Shown: piece after piece, positions 44,910 to 52,896 of the stretch
Numbering within the stretch: position 1 is the stretch's first letter
How the letters are laid out: each line of letters starts with the position of its first letter
DNA from: Desulfosporosinus metallidurans
GTDB lineage: Bacteria > Bacillota > Desulfitobacteriia > Desulfitobacteriales > Desulfitobacteriaceae
Assembly (NCBI RefSeq): GCF_001936615.1
Contig: NZ_MLBF01000018.1
Span: 1 to 64,000, forward strand
Reading direction: 5' to 3'
DNA: 64,000 nt
Translations under genes and position numbers: made by a program
Notes under the pieces: generated by a model
Databases searched by the model: none
Seen by the model: the letters and a program-made list of their open reading frames with translations, nothing else
Told to the model about the DNA's origin: nothing

Positions 44910-45959
44910 TTAGAGATTGCGAAAAACCCCGGCCTTTTGCAAAGCTTGATAAGCTATAAGAATAAACGGACCTAAGATTAATCCAATCACACCTGTAGAA
45001 GCAAGTCCAATGTACATACTAATGAGAACGAAGAGTGGGTCAAGTCCTACGTTGTCACCCAGAATTTTAGGCTCAATAATATGTCTAACTATAGTAACCA
45101 GAGTCGTCAGAAGTATAAGTTCAATTCCCAAAAGGCTATGCCCACTTATAAAGGCTATGATCGACCAAGGTATAAGGATAATGCCGACTCCTAAAACAGG
45201 CAGTATCCCAAAAATCCCTGTTATTGTTCCTAAAATAATCGCATATTTGGTGTGGAACATCAATAACCCCGCGATGGAAAGAAACAGAGTAATCAGGAAT
45301 ACTATAAATTCCGCCTTAACAAAACCCGCAAAGGCACGCGAGAAATCCCGTCCTAATTCACTAAGGTGTTCACGCCATTCTTGGGGGAAAACATGCAAAA
45401 ATTCGTTGAGATAGCGCTTGGAGCTGTTAGACATAAAAAAAGTAGCGACAAGAGCAATGACGATAACGATAATGATTTCAGGAATTTTAGCGGCAAACGA
45501 TAATATATCGGCTAGCACTGCGGGAATGGAGTTAATGAATTTATTGACGGTATTTTTGATGGTTTCATTATTGGAGCCCGGTAGTTGCAAATAATAAATT
45601 TCTACTTTGGTTAGCCAATGAGAAAGAAAACGTTGCAACAATTGATTGTAATGAGGCCAGTGTATATAAATATCTTGGATTTCTCGAATTAGGCGAATAA
45701 CCAAGAGAGCAATAATCACACCTAATCCCCCAATTTCAACGACCATTGCCGTTAAAACAGCAAGCCCTTGAGGGATACGGACTTTACGTATTAAAAAGTT
45801 TCGCAGAGGATTAATAGTCGCGGTCATAATAAACGCAAGGATGAACGGCAAGAATAAATAGATATAATGCCCAATAAGAAAGATGAAGCCACCAACAATA
45901 ACCCAGAATGCAATGAACTTCAAACTCTGACTGAAGAATAGTCTCGTAACTTGATTCAC
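44910..45959 (-). CDS. AI-2E family / YtvI-like sporulation membrane protein
   Basis: A 349-residue polytopic protein with about eight hydrophobic segments, of the AI-2E/PerM family. Notable are FLPFILAFIMTATINPLRNF, the central soluble loop (about 105-160) and ILGTITGIFGILPVLGVGII with SLLGIELILLTTLVTIVRHI near the end. It resembles Bacillus YtvI, a sporulation integral membrane protein. The transported substrate is unknown. GTG 45959 overlaps the dacB stop (GTGA), so the two are coupled. Confidence 0.82.
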   Translation of the reverse strand: MNQVTRLFFSQSLKFIAFWVIVGGFIFLIGHYIYLFLPFILAFIMTATINPLRNFLIRKVRIPQGLAVLTAMVVEIGGLGVIIALLVIRLIREIQDIYIHWPHYNQLLQRFLSHWLTKVEIYYLQLPGSNNETIKNTVNKFINSIPAVLADILSFAAKIPEIIIVIVIALVATFFMSNSSKRYLNEFLHVFPQEWREHLSELGRDFSRAFAGFVKAEFIVFLITLFLSIAGLLMFHTKYAIILGTITGIFGILPVLGVGIILIPWSIIAFISGHSLLGIELILLTTLVTIVRHIIEPKILGDNVGLDPLFVLISMYIGLASTGVIGLILGPFILIAYQALQKAGVFRNL

Positions 45960-47212
45960 GAATTAGACTCCCTTCTACTCGGTAGCAATGCTTCTCTGCT
46001 CCTATAGCGAGCGGCGTATCTTTTTTTATTGAAGAGTGTTATAAAGACTCCGATACCTATTATACCAGAAATCCAAGGCATAGGATTTGAACGCACAATT
46101 TTATTAGGAGCTTGTGGCAGAACTGTTCGCGAAGTTTTTAAGGGAACACTATCTAGACGTGTTTCTCCGTTCAAAATTTCGACATGGGCAACAACTTGCC
46201 CCTCTTCTACCGAGGTAAGCGCACTGGTATAGTTCGGAATTAGTCGCAAATTTAAAACAGGAGCTTGTTCATTGAGTTTTTGCGTGACATAAATAGGGCG
46301 ATCCAGAATTAGATTCACGGGTTCATTATTCACATATATCGTTGACATAACCGAGCCAGAAGATTTATAGACACTATCTTTAAATTGAGTAAACCCATAG
46401 TCAAACATGTCCTGCATATCAGTGTATATTTCACGACCAGGAGACTTAAGTATCACTCCAATAAATTGACGTCCATCTCTTGTCACCGAAGCGACAAGGC
46501 AGTTCTGGGCTACAGCCGTATAGCCCGTCTTAATGCCATCTACCTCAGAATCTCTCCAGAGCAACTTGTTTTCATTAATCATTAACTTCGGAACATCCGA
46601 GCTTGATCTAGAAATGGTATGAGATTTAGTTCGGACATATTGTGCGAACAGAGGATTTTGATAGGCGGCACGTGCTATAAGCGCGAGATCGTGAGCCGTT
46701 GTGACGTGTCCGGTTTCCGTTAGACCGCTCGGGTTAAGGAAATGGGTCTGTGTGGCACCAATTTCGACAGCACGTTGATTCATCATTTTGACAAAGTTCG
46801 GTAGGTCGTTTCCTATATGCTCAGCTATTGCAACAGCGGCATCATTTGCGGAATTCAAAAACATAGCATACAAAAGATCTTTCAATAACATTTTTTCACC
46901 GGGCACAAGGTAAATTTGAGTGCCATAGACAAGCTTATTATTAAGCATAGTAGAACTCGCTGTGACAGTGTCATCCAAATTTCCACGCTCAATCGCTAAT
47001 AGTCCAGTCATTATTTTAGTTGTACTTGCTGGAGCCAATGGCTCATCAGGATTTTTCATAAAAAGGGTTTGCCCTGACTGTACATCAATCAAGTAAGCCC
47101 CCTCTCCGTGTACCTGCGGAACTTTTGCAGCGGAAGCTTCTTGAGCAAATGCTGTGGGAGTCACACTGACAAACAATAAAATGGCAATGATCAAGGCAGT
47201 GATGAATTTCAA
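45956..47212 (-). CDS. D-alanyl-D-alanine carboxypeptidase (DacB/DacF, PBP5-like)
   Basis: A 418-residue secreted carboxypeptidase. Signal peptide of about 23 residues (ITALIIAILLFVSVTPTAFA), SxxK in APASTTKIMTG, SxN in NSANDAAVAIAEH and KTG in GIKTGYTAVAQNC, followed by the beta-sandwich C-terminal domain and a final hydrophobic anchor (WISGIIGIGVFITLF). It trims peptidoglycan stem peptides, possibly in spore cortex. TTG 47212 has AGGAGGATG 10 bp before it. Coupled to ytvI downstream and 14 bp after the DegV gene. Confidence 0.92.
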   Translation of the reverse strand: MKFITALIIAILLFVSVTPTAFAQEASAAKVPQVHGEGAYLIDVQSGQTLFMKNPDEPLAPASTTKIMTGLLAIERGNLDDTVTASSTMLNNKLVYGTQIYLVPGEKMLLKDLLYAMFLNSANDAAVAIAEHIGNDLPNFVKMMNQRAVEIGATQTHFLNPSGLTETGHVTTAHDLALIARAAYQNPLFAQYVRTKSHTISRSSSDVPKLMINENKLLWRDSEVDGIKTGYTAVAQNCLVASVTRDGRQFIGVILKSPGREIYTDMQDMFDYGFTQFKDSVYKSSGSVMSTIYVNNEPVNLILDRPIYVTQKLNEQAPVLNLRLIPNYTSALTSVEEGQVVAHVEILNGETRLDSVPLKTSRTVLPQAPNKIVRSNPMPWISGIIGIGVFITLFNKKRYAARYRSREALLPSRRESNS

Positions 47213-47226
47213 GGAAGTGCATCCTC

Positions 47227-48087
47227 CTATTTCAATAGTGATTCACTTTGGTAAAAAAGTGCAAGAGTTCCTGGACCTGTGTGACTTCCTACAACGCAAC
47301 CGATTTCGCTGATCCAGATATCTTTCACCTTGAATCGCTGACGAATTTCATCGGCCAGACTATTTGCATCGTCTAAACAAGCCGAATGCGAGATCCCAAT
47401 GACTTGTTGCTCAGGATAAGTTATATCTTGTTCCATTGTGTCAACTAATTTGCGAATAGCTGCGCGTCGGGAGCGAACTTTGGTAAATGGCTCTATTCTT
47501 CCATCCGGCGTTATATGCAAGATAGGTTTAACATCCAACAATCCACCAATGAACCCAGCCGTTTTGCTCACTCTTCCCCCTTTAACGAGGTATTCAAGCG
47601 TATCCAACGTAAAAACATAACGCATACTCTTGCGAAATAAGAGTATTTTAGCTTCAGCTTCCTCCCAAGATATTGCTGATCTCAGGATTTGTTGAGCGAA
47701 AAGTGCGAGCAGCCCATACCCAAATGAAGCTCCCAAACTATCGATAATATGCACACGTTCCGGAGCTGAGGTCATAGAGCATAACATTTGAGCGGTCGCT
47801 ACAGTGGAACTTAAAGCTGAAGAGAGATGAATCGCCACTACTTCATGTCCCTCAAACAAGATTCTTTCATAATGTTCCAAAAGAGTGCTAGGATTGGGCT
47901 GGGATGTTTTTGGTAATTCTATGAAATCATCGAATTGCGCATAGAAATCTTTGGTATTTAGGTCGACCCCTTCAAACAAGGTCTTACCATCAATAGTTAC
48001 AGTCATAGGAACGGTTACTATACCTTCTGCAGTTGCTCGTTCAGAGGGTATATCGGACGCACTATCAACAAGAACAATAAATGACAT
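47227..48087 (-). CDS. DegV family fatty-acid-binding protein
   Basis: A 286-residue DegV protein: IVLVDSASDIPSE at the start, KTSQPNPSTLLEHYERIL with the lipid-head contact, IHLSSALSSTVATAQM, and VSKTAGFIGGLLDVKPILHI with RSRRAAIRKL. DegV/FakB proteins bind fatty acids and present them to the FakA kinase; no fakA is nearby. GAGGAGG precedes the ATG. It probably heads the degV-dacB-ytvI unit and is preceded by a terminator hairpin. Confidence 0.9.
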   Translation of the reverse strand: MSFIVLVDSASDIPSERATAEGIVTVPMTVTIDGKTLFEGVDLNTKDFYAQFDDFIELPKTSQPNPSTLLEHYERILFEGHEVVAIHLSSALSSTVATAQMLCSMTSAPERVHIIDSLGASFGYGLLALFAQQILRSAISWEEAEAKILLFRKSMRYVFTLDTLEYLVKGGRVSKTAGFIGGLLDVKPILHITPDGRIEPFTKVRSRRAAIRKLVDTMEQDITYPEQQVIGISHSACLDDANSLADEIRQRFKVKDIWISEIGCVVGSHTGPGTLALFYQSESLLK

Positions 48088-48167
48088 GGTGTAACCTCCT
48101 CAAGACGATACAACCTTAGTATTATTCGAGACAAACTAAGATTATCCTGCCAAATGCTTCAAAAAAT

Positions 48168-48194
48168 AAATGCCCATCGTTAGAATGGGCATTT
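48168..48194. terminator. Terminator hairpin
   Basis: AAATGCCCAT (48168-48177) pairs with ATGGGCATTT (48185-48194), with A-rich and T-rich flanks. It serves the 40-residue gene just upstream on the minus strand (stop at 48250). Confidence 0.78.
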
Positions 48195-48249
48195 TATCAG
48201 TATTTGTTCGTAAGTTATACCTGTCTGCTTTTATGAAATAGACCTTAGA

Positions 48250-48372
48250 TTAAGATGCTAATCTTTGGATGATCGCATGTTGCCCTAGGGTAGTCATCAA
48301 TTTTGGAAGTTCTTGCTTCTTTACGAGTCGATAATTCACTTCTTCGCCTTCAATCCAAGTTACAAGAAACAT
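48250..48372 (-). CDS. Small 40-residue protein behind a palindromic operator
   Basis: A complete short gene: ATG at 48372 with AAGGAGAGAAGGG ahead of it, 40 codons, TAA at 48250, and a terminator 56 bp later. The product begins MFLVTWIEGEEVNYRLVKKQ and ends HAIIQRLAS; it is charged, with no membrane segment or cysteine. No family recognised. A perfect 20-bp palindrome (48391-48410) directly precedes the ribosome site. The complete set of signals makes it more than a chance frame. Confidence 0.6.
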   Translation of the reverse strand: MFLVTWIEGEEVNYRLVKKQELPKLMTTLGQHAIIQRLAS

Positions 48373-48390
48373 AGAATCCCTTCTCTCCTT

Positions 48391-48410
48391 GTATTATGTA
48401 TACATAATAC
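48391..48410 (-). promoter_or_regulatory. Perfect 20-bp palindrome upstream of the 40-residue gene
   Basis: GTATTATGTATACATAATAC reads the same on both strands. It ends exactly where the AAGGAGAG ribosome site of the small gene begins, so it covers the likely -10 or start-site region. It is a candidate operator for an unknown dimeric regulator. Confidence 0.6.
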
Positions 48411-48446
48411 CATAACACAGGAAGAAGCACAATAGATTTGTATCTC

Positions 48447-48881
48447 TTAAGGACGATTGTCAGCAAGTTTTTGATTTTCAAGAACGGATTGCAAACGTGG
48501 CCAGATGGCGTACTCACGTACGTCGGTTGAACGACCCTCTTTGTTAATAAATACGTGTACGGTTTTTCCTTCTGCCAAAAGGGTTTCTTGGCGATAGACG
48601 TGATATGAAAAGATTACAGTTTTCGAGGAAATGCTCTTAATTTCAGTAACAATAACCAGCTCATCATCGTAATGAGTTGGTTTCCGATAACGGCAATTAG
48701 CCTCTACGACCGCCAAGCCTAACCCTTGTTCCTCAAATAACGTATAAGGAAGGTTGAGTTCCCGGAAAAGTTCGGATCTTCCAACTTCAAACCATATCAG
48801 ATAATTGGAGTGATAAACAATACCCATCTGATCAGTTTCAGCATATCGAACTCGCAAACTGGTTTTTGAAGATAATCCCAT
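48447..48881 (-). CDS. YbgC/FcbC-like acyl-CoA thioesterase
   Basis: A 144-residue hot-dog-fold thioesterase: LRVRYAETDQMGIVYHSNYL carries the catalytic Asp/His-neighbourhood of the 4HBT family, followed by WFEVGRSELFRELN and VVEANCRYRKPTHYDDEL. It hydrolyses acyl-CoA; the chain is unknown. AAGGAGG precedes the ATG. It follows the M23 gene's terminator and is probably monocistronic. Confidence 0.88.
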   Translation of the reverse strand: MGLSSKTSLRVRYAETDQMGIVYHSNYLIWFEVGRSELFRELNLPYTLFEEQGLGLAVVEANCRYRKPTHYDDELVIVTEIKSISSKTVIFSYHVYRQETLLAEGKTVHVFINKEGRSTDVREYAIWPRLQSVLENQKLADNRP

Positions 48882-48930
48882 TAAAGGTCCTCCTTAAACT
48901 TGGCATAACTATCTTGATTCTTATTTTAAA

Positions 48931-48959
48931 GAGATGTTTATTGCTTCAATAAACATCTC
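48931..48959 (-). terminator. Terminator of the LysM/G5/M23 gene
   Basis: GAGATGTTTATTG (48931-48943) and CAATAAACATCTC (48947-48959) form a perfect 13-bp stem with a 3-nt loop; on the minus strand TTTAAAAT follows. It is 21 bp past the stop. Confidence 0.78.
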
Positions 48960-48979
48960 AGCGGATGGTCGTTCTTATC

Positions 48980-50434
48980 TTAATGCAAGTAGCTTAAGGG
49001 GTTAACAGTATCCCCATTGAGAATAACTTCAAAATGCAAATGTGGGCCTGTCGAGTTCCCGGTTGTGCCAACCAAGCCAATGGTCTGCCCTCGACTTACG
49101 CTTTGGCCAACAGAAACTAGTAGTCGTGATGAATGTGCATAACGTGTCATCACACCGTTTCCATGGTCAATGAGGATCATGTTACCGTATCCTCCACCCC
49201 ATCCAGCGGCCACGATTGTTCCCGAGGCTGCGGCAGTGTAAGGATCACCAACATCCCCACCAATATCAATTCCTGTGTGAAAGCTACCATGGCGAGATCC
49301 GTAATACGAATTGATAGAACCTCTCAAAGGCCAGACAATCCCCGAAGTGCTCCCTGACCCTCTGGATATGGAATAAGCCACAGAAACTGGCGTGCTACTT
49401 GGTCCTTTGTCAACCACTTGGGAAACGGGTGATTTGATCACTTTCTCGTTAATGACTTGTTTGGTTATGTCCTTTCCATTCTTTTGGAGATAGGAGTAAG
49501 TCACCAATTTTTCCCCATCACTACCTTGTTCCTTAACAACTGATTCTCCTCTGGCAAGTTTTGTATCCGTGTTTGTAACTACATCAAATGCGATAATTTC
49601 AGTACTGGTTAAGATCCCCTTACTCATGACGGTCAAATACGGAGTAACCGACACAAGTTTGATTTTCTGCCCTGCCTGAAGTTTACTATCTTCCGTCATT
49701 CCCGGATTACTGGCTAAAACTTCTTTAGTTTTCATATCGTTTTTGCGAGCAATCAGCCACCAAGAATCATTCGCTTGAACCGTGTATTCTGTTGTGGTTA
49801 TCTTGCCATCTTTTAGCTCTTTCAAAACTTGATCGGGTAGTTTGACCTGATCTGGTTGCGCTTCGACAGGTTTAGTAGAAGTGGATTCACTAAATTCTAC
49901 TGAGGTTAATTTGTTATTGTCACTTGGATTCGTATAGAATTCTTGATATGTTTTAAGAACTTTTTGAATATCTTCTTGGTTAGGCAAAATAGCGATCTGA
50001 GTTCCCGCGATGTCTAAAGCATACCCATCAATATAGGAGGTAAGCTTTTTTTCCAGTTCAATCTTAGTGGACATCTCCCCTAAGAGTTCCGCCTTTTTGA
50101 CTCGTACTAGTTGATACTCAATATGGTCATTCGTTTTAGCAGCCTTATTAATGGCCTGTCCGCGTTTAGCCAAAATTTCATCGACAAGATGTTGACCTAT
50201 TTCGACACTCCCGACGATTCCTGTCTTTTGACCGTTGACGACAAGATAGGCAGCAGAAGCTGTACTACTAAGGTATACTGTGGCACTTCCAATGACCATA
50301 ATAAACGAAATCGTTCCAACAATAAATGTAGGTGATTTCCATGATAGTCTATGTAGAAGTCTAGAACTCCATAATTTAAAATTTAAAGTGAATGCTTCGA
50401 TCCGAATAGTTACACGTGATATTAACTTTTTCAT
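48980..50434 (-). CDS. Cell-wall M23 peptidase with LysM and G5 domains
   Basis: A 484-residue envelope protein. One transmembrane anchor (FIVGTISFIMVIGSATVYLS, about residues 38-57) is followed by a domain with YIDGYALDIAG, a LysM motif (YTVQANDSWWLIARKNDMKT), a G5-like domain (about 290-370) and a C-terminal M23 domain with HTGIDIGGDVG and HLHFEVILNGD. This order matches Firmicute cell-wall/spore-cortex endopeptidases. ATG 50434 has GGGGG 5 bp before it; the ATG at 50485 has none. A TATAAT lies near 50475 on its strand. Confidence 0.88.
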   Translation of the reverse strand: MKKLISRVTIRIEAFTLNFKLWSSRLLHRLSWKSPTFIVGTISFIMVIGSATVYLSSTASAAYLVVNGQKTGIVGSVEIGQHLVDEILAKRGQAINKAAKTNDHIEYQLVRVKKAELLGEMSTKIELEKKLTSYIDGYALDIAGTQIAILPNQEDIQKVLKTYQEFYTNPSDNNKLTSVEFSESTSTKPVEAQPDQVKLPDQVLKELKDGKITTTEYTVQANDSWWLIARKNDMKTKEVLASNPGMTEDSKLQAGQKIKLVSVTPYLTVMSKGILTSTEIIAFDVVTNTDTKLARGESVVKEQGSDGEKLVTYSYLQKNGKDITKQVINEKVIKSPVSQVVDKGPSSTPVSVAYSISRGSGSTSGIVWPLRGSINSYYGSRHGSFHTGIDIGGDVGDPYTAAASGTIVAAGWGGGYGNMILIDHGNGVMTRYAHSSRLLVSVGQSVSRGQTIGLVGTTGNSTGPHLHFEVILNGDTVNPLSYLH

Positions 50435-50590
50435 CCTATCCCCCATTCGTTTATTTAGACGTTTTCCGTTTATTATAGCATTCATTCATCAGCATAGGAA
50501 CAAATCTGTCATTATTTTTGCTGATATGCTATAATGTGGTAAAAAATTGTTGACCTTCAAACAGACTATGACGAGAGGAGAATTTTCACT

Positions 50591-50785
50591 TTGACCACTC
50601 CACCCATTAATGTACTTATCGAACGAATAAACGAGCTAGCACGAAAACAAAGGTCCAATGGCCTTGAAGCATGGGAGCGAGATGAACAAGAGGCCTTGCG
50701 CCAGGAGTATTTAACATTTATTCGCGGACAAGTCAAGGATACTCTGAACAAAGTTATAATTACCGAAAATCTTCCTATACAATAA
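50591..50785 (+). CDS. DUF896 / YnzC family small protein
   Basis: A 64-residue UPF0291 protein: IERINELARKQRSNGLEAWE, QEALRQEYLTFIRGQVKDTL. Bacillus YnzC is an alpha-helical SOS-regulon-associated protein of unknown biochemical role. TTG 50591 follows GAGGAG by 10 bp; a TATAAT is at 50530-50535. It diverges from the M23 gene and converges with the MBL hydrolase. Confidence 0.88.
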   Translation: MTTPPINVLIERINELARKQRSNGLEAWERDEQEALRQEYLTFIRGQVKDTLNKVIITENLPIQ

Positions 50786-50800
50786 GATATAAACAAAGGG

Positions 50801-51463
50801 TTAACCGCTGATCCTTCTTAGAGAGTTCTGCAGTTTCTCAAGCCAATGACTTGAAGCAGGCGTTGCAGGACCGTGTCCGGGTAAAATCCAGCGCAGAGGA
50901 CGTTCAATGACTGTTTGGGCAGATTCTCGCAATTTATCTGTGTTCCAGGTGAAAATACTCGGAGCTAAGCGAATCTCTCCACCCTGAAAGAGGTCTCCTA
51001 CGATTGCGACGCCATTACGGTAGAGAATAATATGGCCAGGCGTATGACCGGGTGTATGGATGATTTCCCAGTCTTCAAATTCGATCCCCGTTAACGGATG
51101 CAGCTCTGTAGGAGAAATCAGCTTTCCGTAGAGCAGGCGGGTGGCCATCGGTAACCAGCGTTTAATGCCGGGACGATTCACTTGACCAAGAATATAGGGT
51201 ATTTCTAAAGAATGCGCATAAATGGAGCATTTGGCAAGTTGCTGCATTCTTAGGGCGCTTCCGACATGATCGACGTCATGGTGAGTCAGAACAATCCCTT
51301 TCAGTGCTGTGGGTTCAATCCCAATTGAGTTTAAATAATTACAGATTCTGTGTTCTTGACCAGGAAACCCGGTGTCAATCAACAATAGTTGCGAACCCGT
51401 CACAAGATAAACATTCGCTCCCTTTACCCCTTCAATCCTATGTATACCGTCAGTCACTAACAA
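50801..51463 (-). CDS. MBL-fold metallo-hydrolase
   Basis: A 220-residue metallo-beta-lactamase-fold hydrolase. Zinc motif LTHHDVDHVGSAL, second motif HTPGHTPGHIILY, GDLFQGGE Asp ligand and PGHGPATP near the end. Glyoxalase-II-like in layout but with no clear substrate. TTG 51463 has GGAGG 8 bp upstream. Confidence 0.88.
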   Translation of the reverse strand: MLVTDGIHRIEGVKGANVYLVTGSQLLLIDTGFPGQEHRICNYLNSIGIEPTALKGIVLTHHDVDHVGSALRMQQLAKCSIYAHSLEIPYILGQVNRPGIKRWLPMATRLLYGKLISPTELHPLTGIEFEDWEIIHTPGHTPGHIILYRNGVAIVGDLFQGGEIRLAPSIFTWNTDKLRESAQTVIERPLRWILPGHGPATPASSHWLEKLQNSLRRISG

Positions 51464-51486
51464 GGATATTTCCTCCGTTCAAAGGC

Positions 51487-51536
51487 AAAAGTGCTGTCTG
51501 TTCTTACCCATTATGGTCAGAACAGACGGCACTTTT
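51487..51536. terminator. Hairpin between divergent genes
   Basis: AAAAGTGCTGTCTGTTCT (51487-51504) pairs with AGAACAGACGGCACTTTT (51519-51536), one G-U pair, 14-nt loop. On the plus strand no gene ends before it; on the minus strand it lies 24 bp upstream of the MBL start. It is shaped like a terminator but placed like a leader element. Confidence 0.55.
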
Positions 51537-51697
51537 ACTGTCTTTCTCTTAATATCTTTCTATTCGACAATAAAATAAAAATACCTTCATTAAATTTGAA
51601 TTGATTTAGATAATGTGATTCATGTATTTGTTTCACGGAATAAGCAAATAATAACTTCAAGTTATGAGAAACGTTTAATTCAAGGAGGAGGATCTCT

Positions 51698-51985
51698 TTG
51701 CCAGAACGCATTTTGAAGTACGGAGGAGTAAAAATCCGAAATCTTGTCCCCCCTGTAAAAATAAATCGGTTTGTAAATCGTTTACCAGAGAATAAACGCG
51801 ATTCGCTCTTTGAAATTGCTAGCGAGTTACAGGAAGCGGGAATGATTGACGTTTTAAATGACCGTGCTCATAGTACAATTGATAAGGATACCATTGACGA
51901 TCAAATGACGAATACAGGGAGTTTCACGCACCAACTTAAAGGATTTAAACGTCACAGGAAAGACACATTCGATCTCCCTAAGTAA
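51698..51985 (+). CDS. Conserved-looking small protein of unknown function
   Basis: A 95-residue hydrophilic protein: ILKYGGVKIRNLVPPVKINR at the start, FEIASELQEAGMIDVLNDRA in the middle, basic C-terminus. TTG 51698 is preceded by AAGGAGGAGG with good spacing and a terminator follows 35 bp after the stop, so the gene is real. No family recognised; no membrane segment or cysteine. Confidence 0.65.
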   Translation: MPERILKYGGVKIRNLVPPVKINRFVNRLPENKRDSLFEIASELQEAGMIDVLNDRAHSTIDKDTIDDQMTNTGSFTHQLKGFKRHRKDTFDLPK

Positions 51986-52020
51986 ACGGATTAAACGTTA
52001 AATTCTAGCAATCTAGCATA

Positions 52021-52068
52021 AAAAATAAAGCGCACAGTAGATAGAGATACTGTACGCTTTATTTTTTA
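52021..52068. terminator. Bidirectional terminator
   Basis: Left arm 52021-52040 and right arm 52049-52068 pair almost perfectly with A- and T-runs of six at the base. It serves the 95-residue gene and the converging deoR-like gene. Confidence 0.88.
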
Positions 52069-52121
52069 CTCAAACCATAGCTCGATTGCCTTGAACAAAT
52101 GAACAGAGCATGACCTTGACT

Positions 52122-52874
52122 CTAAGCGAGTAAGACTTTAACGCCCATGAGTGCTAGTTCATCCTTAATGGATACCGATAATCCGGAGTCGGTAACGAGT
52201 GTTTGCACGCTGTCCCAATGAGCAAATGTATGAAAACAAACTTGACCTATTTTAGCACTGTGGGCAACTAGGATAACTTCTTTGGCTACTTTGAGCATGG
52301 CTTGTTTAACTTCAGATTCTAACATGTTGGCAGTAGACAAACCACGTTCGATGTTCACTCCAGTAGCTCCTAAAAACAATTTGTCCGCATTAAAACCTGT
52401 AAAAACGGATCGTGTCATCGGTCCGACAAGTGCAAAGGTGTTACGTCGTACTTCTCCCCCGGTCATGAGTAATGTGATTTCATCTCGATTACCAAGAACG
52501 CTGGCAATTGGTAAAGAATTGGTAATCACAGTGCATTTTGTTGTCAGCGCTTGTGCTACCGCTAAGGTCGTAGTCCCGGCATCTAAAATTATGGAGTCTC
52601 CTTCAGAGATTAGAGTTGCTGCTAAATGGCCAATTCTGGCCTTTTCACGTTCAGCCTCTCCCATACTCATCATTATCAAAGTATCCATAGGAGTTACAGG
52701 AGGGTAGATCGCTCGTCCATGTTCGCGTTGAATTAAACCTAACGCAGCAAGGTTCTTGAGATCACGCCGAATTGTCATTTCAGATACCTTAAACCGCTGC
52801 GCTAATTCTATCACGGTTAAGTTCCCATGTTCTTGGAGTAAGCAATGAATCTCATCCTGCCTTTCAGAACTCAC
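52122..52874 (-). CDS. DeoR family sugar-phosphate-responsive regulator
   Basis: A 250-residue DeoR-type regulator. N-terminal helix-turn-helix (LTVIELAQRFKVSEMTIRRD, residues about 19-38) and a sugar-phosphate sensor domain (SIILDAGTTTLAVAQAL, TLLMTGGEVRRNTFALVGP, FLGATGVNIERGLSTAN). GTG 52874 follows GAGGAGGGAG. It lies 22 bp after pyk in the gap-pyk-deoR order, so may control this glycolytic operon in response to a sugar phosphate. Confidence 0.88.
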   Translation of the reverse strand: MSSERQDEIHCLLQEHGNLTVIELAQRFKVSEMTIRRDLKNLAALGLIQREHGRAIYPPVTPMDTLIMMSMGEAEREKARIGHLAATLISEGDSIILDAGTTTLAVAQALTTKCTVITNSLPIASVLGNRDEITLLMTGGEVRRNTFALVGPMTRSVFTGFNADKLFLGATGVNIERGLSTANMLESEVKQAMLKVAKEVILVAHSAKIGQVCFHTFAHWDSVQTLVTDSGLSVSIKDELALMGVKVLLA

Positions 52875-52896
52875 GATCTCCCTCCTCTCATTATTT

